Positions 63,802 through 64,000 of a stretch of DNA of 64,000 nt are shown here, one piece after another (the first letter of the stretch is position 1; every line of letters begins with the position of its first letter). The notes below the pieces were generated by a model. It was not told the DNA's origin, ran no database searches, and was given only the letters and a program-made list of their open reading frames with translations. The position numbers were made by a program, and so were the translations under genes. The DNA comes from Bordetella parapertussis (GTDB taxonomy: Bacteria > Pseudomonadota > Gammaproteobacteria > Burkholderiales > Burkholderiaceae_A), in contig CAMAZF010000009.1 in NCBI GenBank assembly GCA_945862985.1, positions 1 to 64,000 of the forward strand, given 5' to 3'.

Positions 63802-64000
63802 TTATAGAGCGAGGTTGTTCTCTTTGAGCGCCTTCCAAACACGGAAGGATGTGTGAGGCATGTCTAGGTGGGTCACACCGACATGTGAGAACGCATCCAC
63901 GACCGCAGAGGTAAAGGTGGGAATGGAACCCACATGCGGCGACTCGGCAACCCCTTTTGCACCAATCGGGTGGTGAGGGGAGGGCGTCACCGTGTGATCA
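63802..64000 (-). CDS. Molybdenum hydroxylase large subunit (CoxL-like), C-terminal end only
   Basis: The last 65 residues of a xanthine-oxidase-family large subunit are seen; the gene continues beyond the window. The segment TPSPHHPIGAKGVAES, then VVDAF and GVTHLDMPHT, is the usual C-terminus of CoxL/CutL proteins. The active-site loop that separates form I CO dehydrogenase from form II and other hydroxylases is outside the window, so carbon monoxide is only one possible substrate. It is the first gene seen in the minus-strand operon. Confidence 0.85.
   Translation of the reverse strand, partial: DHTVTPSPHHPIGAKGVAESPHVGSIPTFTSAVVDAFSHVGVTHLDMPHTSFRVWKALKENNLAL

Overview
The window reads as a chromosomal segment of a free-living, aerobic betaproteobacterium, most likely of the order Burkholderiales. 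The main clue is an intact nuoC-to-nuoN run in standard order followed directly by a DUF2818 gene, an arrangement typical of that order. Genes are tightly packed with many ATGA or TGATG junctions, and GTG and TTG starts are common. I saw no insertion sequence, integrase, phage gene or CRISPR array. Lineage is inferred from gene order and protein character, not from a search.

Layout. (1) 18-14032: complex I genes nuoC to nuoN plus DUF2818, one co-directional operon, with a NUDIX hydrolase and a small membrane protein behind it. (2) 15126-25468: mixed housekeeping and envelope genes: HpcH/HpaI aldolase, glycine-zipper protein, SOUL protein, a large zinc metalloprotease, FKBP isomerase, a MASE1-CHASE-GGDEF diguanylate cyclase, a thioredoxin-like protein, polyphosphate kinase 2 and a DUF4097-like protein. 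(3) 25490-25579: tRNA-Ser(UGA).

(4) 25589-41161: the most distinctive region, a beta-glucan/beta-glucoside utilisation locus. The minus strand carries a sugar ABC importer, a GH1 beta-glucosidase, a secreted GH16 beta-glucanase and a LacI-type repressor. The plus strand carries a TonB-dependent receptor followed by two flavin-dependent halogenase-like proteins that flank a SapC-family protein and a JmjC/cupin-like protein. Three near-identical LacI-type operators (31946-31959, 33243-33258, 33278-33291) link the two arms. In the model the receptor takes up glucan oligomers, GH16 and GH1 cut them, and the ABC system imports the products. The role of the halogenase/SapC/JmjC proteins is not established.

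(5) 41158-46986: small metabolic and signalling genes (GFA-like, PcaC-like, pterin dehydratase, ceramidase-like, NYN nuclease-like, arylformamidase-like hydrolase, soluble zinc-binding chemoreceptor, DUF971, RraA-like). (6) 46273-52380: a sugar-acid catabolic cluster: RraA-like aldolase, IlvD/Edd-type aldonate dehydratase, UxaA-type dehydratase, GntR/FCD regulator and a 2,5-dioxovalerate-type aldehyde dehydrogenase, probably feeding pentonate or aldarate carbon to 2-oxoglutarate. (7) 53123-57352: a PhnZ-type HD oxygenase with an ABC importer of the 2-aminoethylphosphonate/iron type. (8) 57349-64000: a YheT-like hydrolase, then a minus-strand cox-type molybdenum hydroxylase maturation operon (end of the large subunit, CoxG, CoxD, CoxE, XdhC/CoxF-like, MocA-like) that continues into a 2OG-Fe(II) oxygenase and a membrane protein. 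No stretch longer than 300 bases lacks a gene; the longest gap (33053-33331) is a regulatory region.
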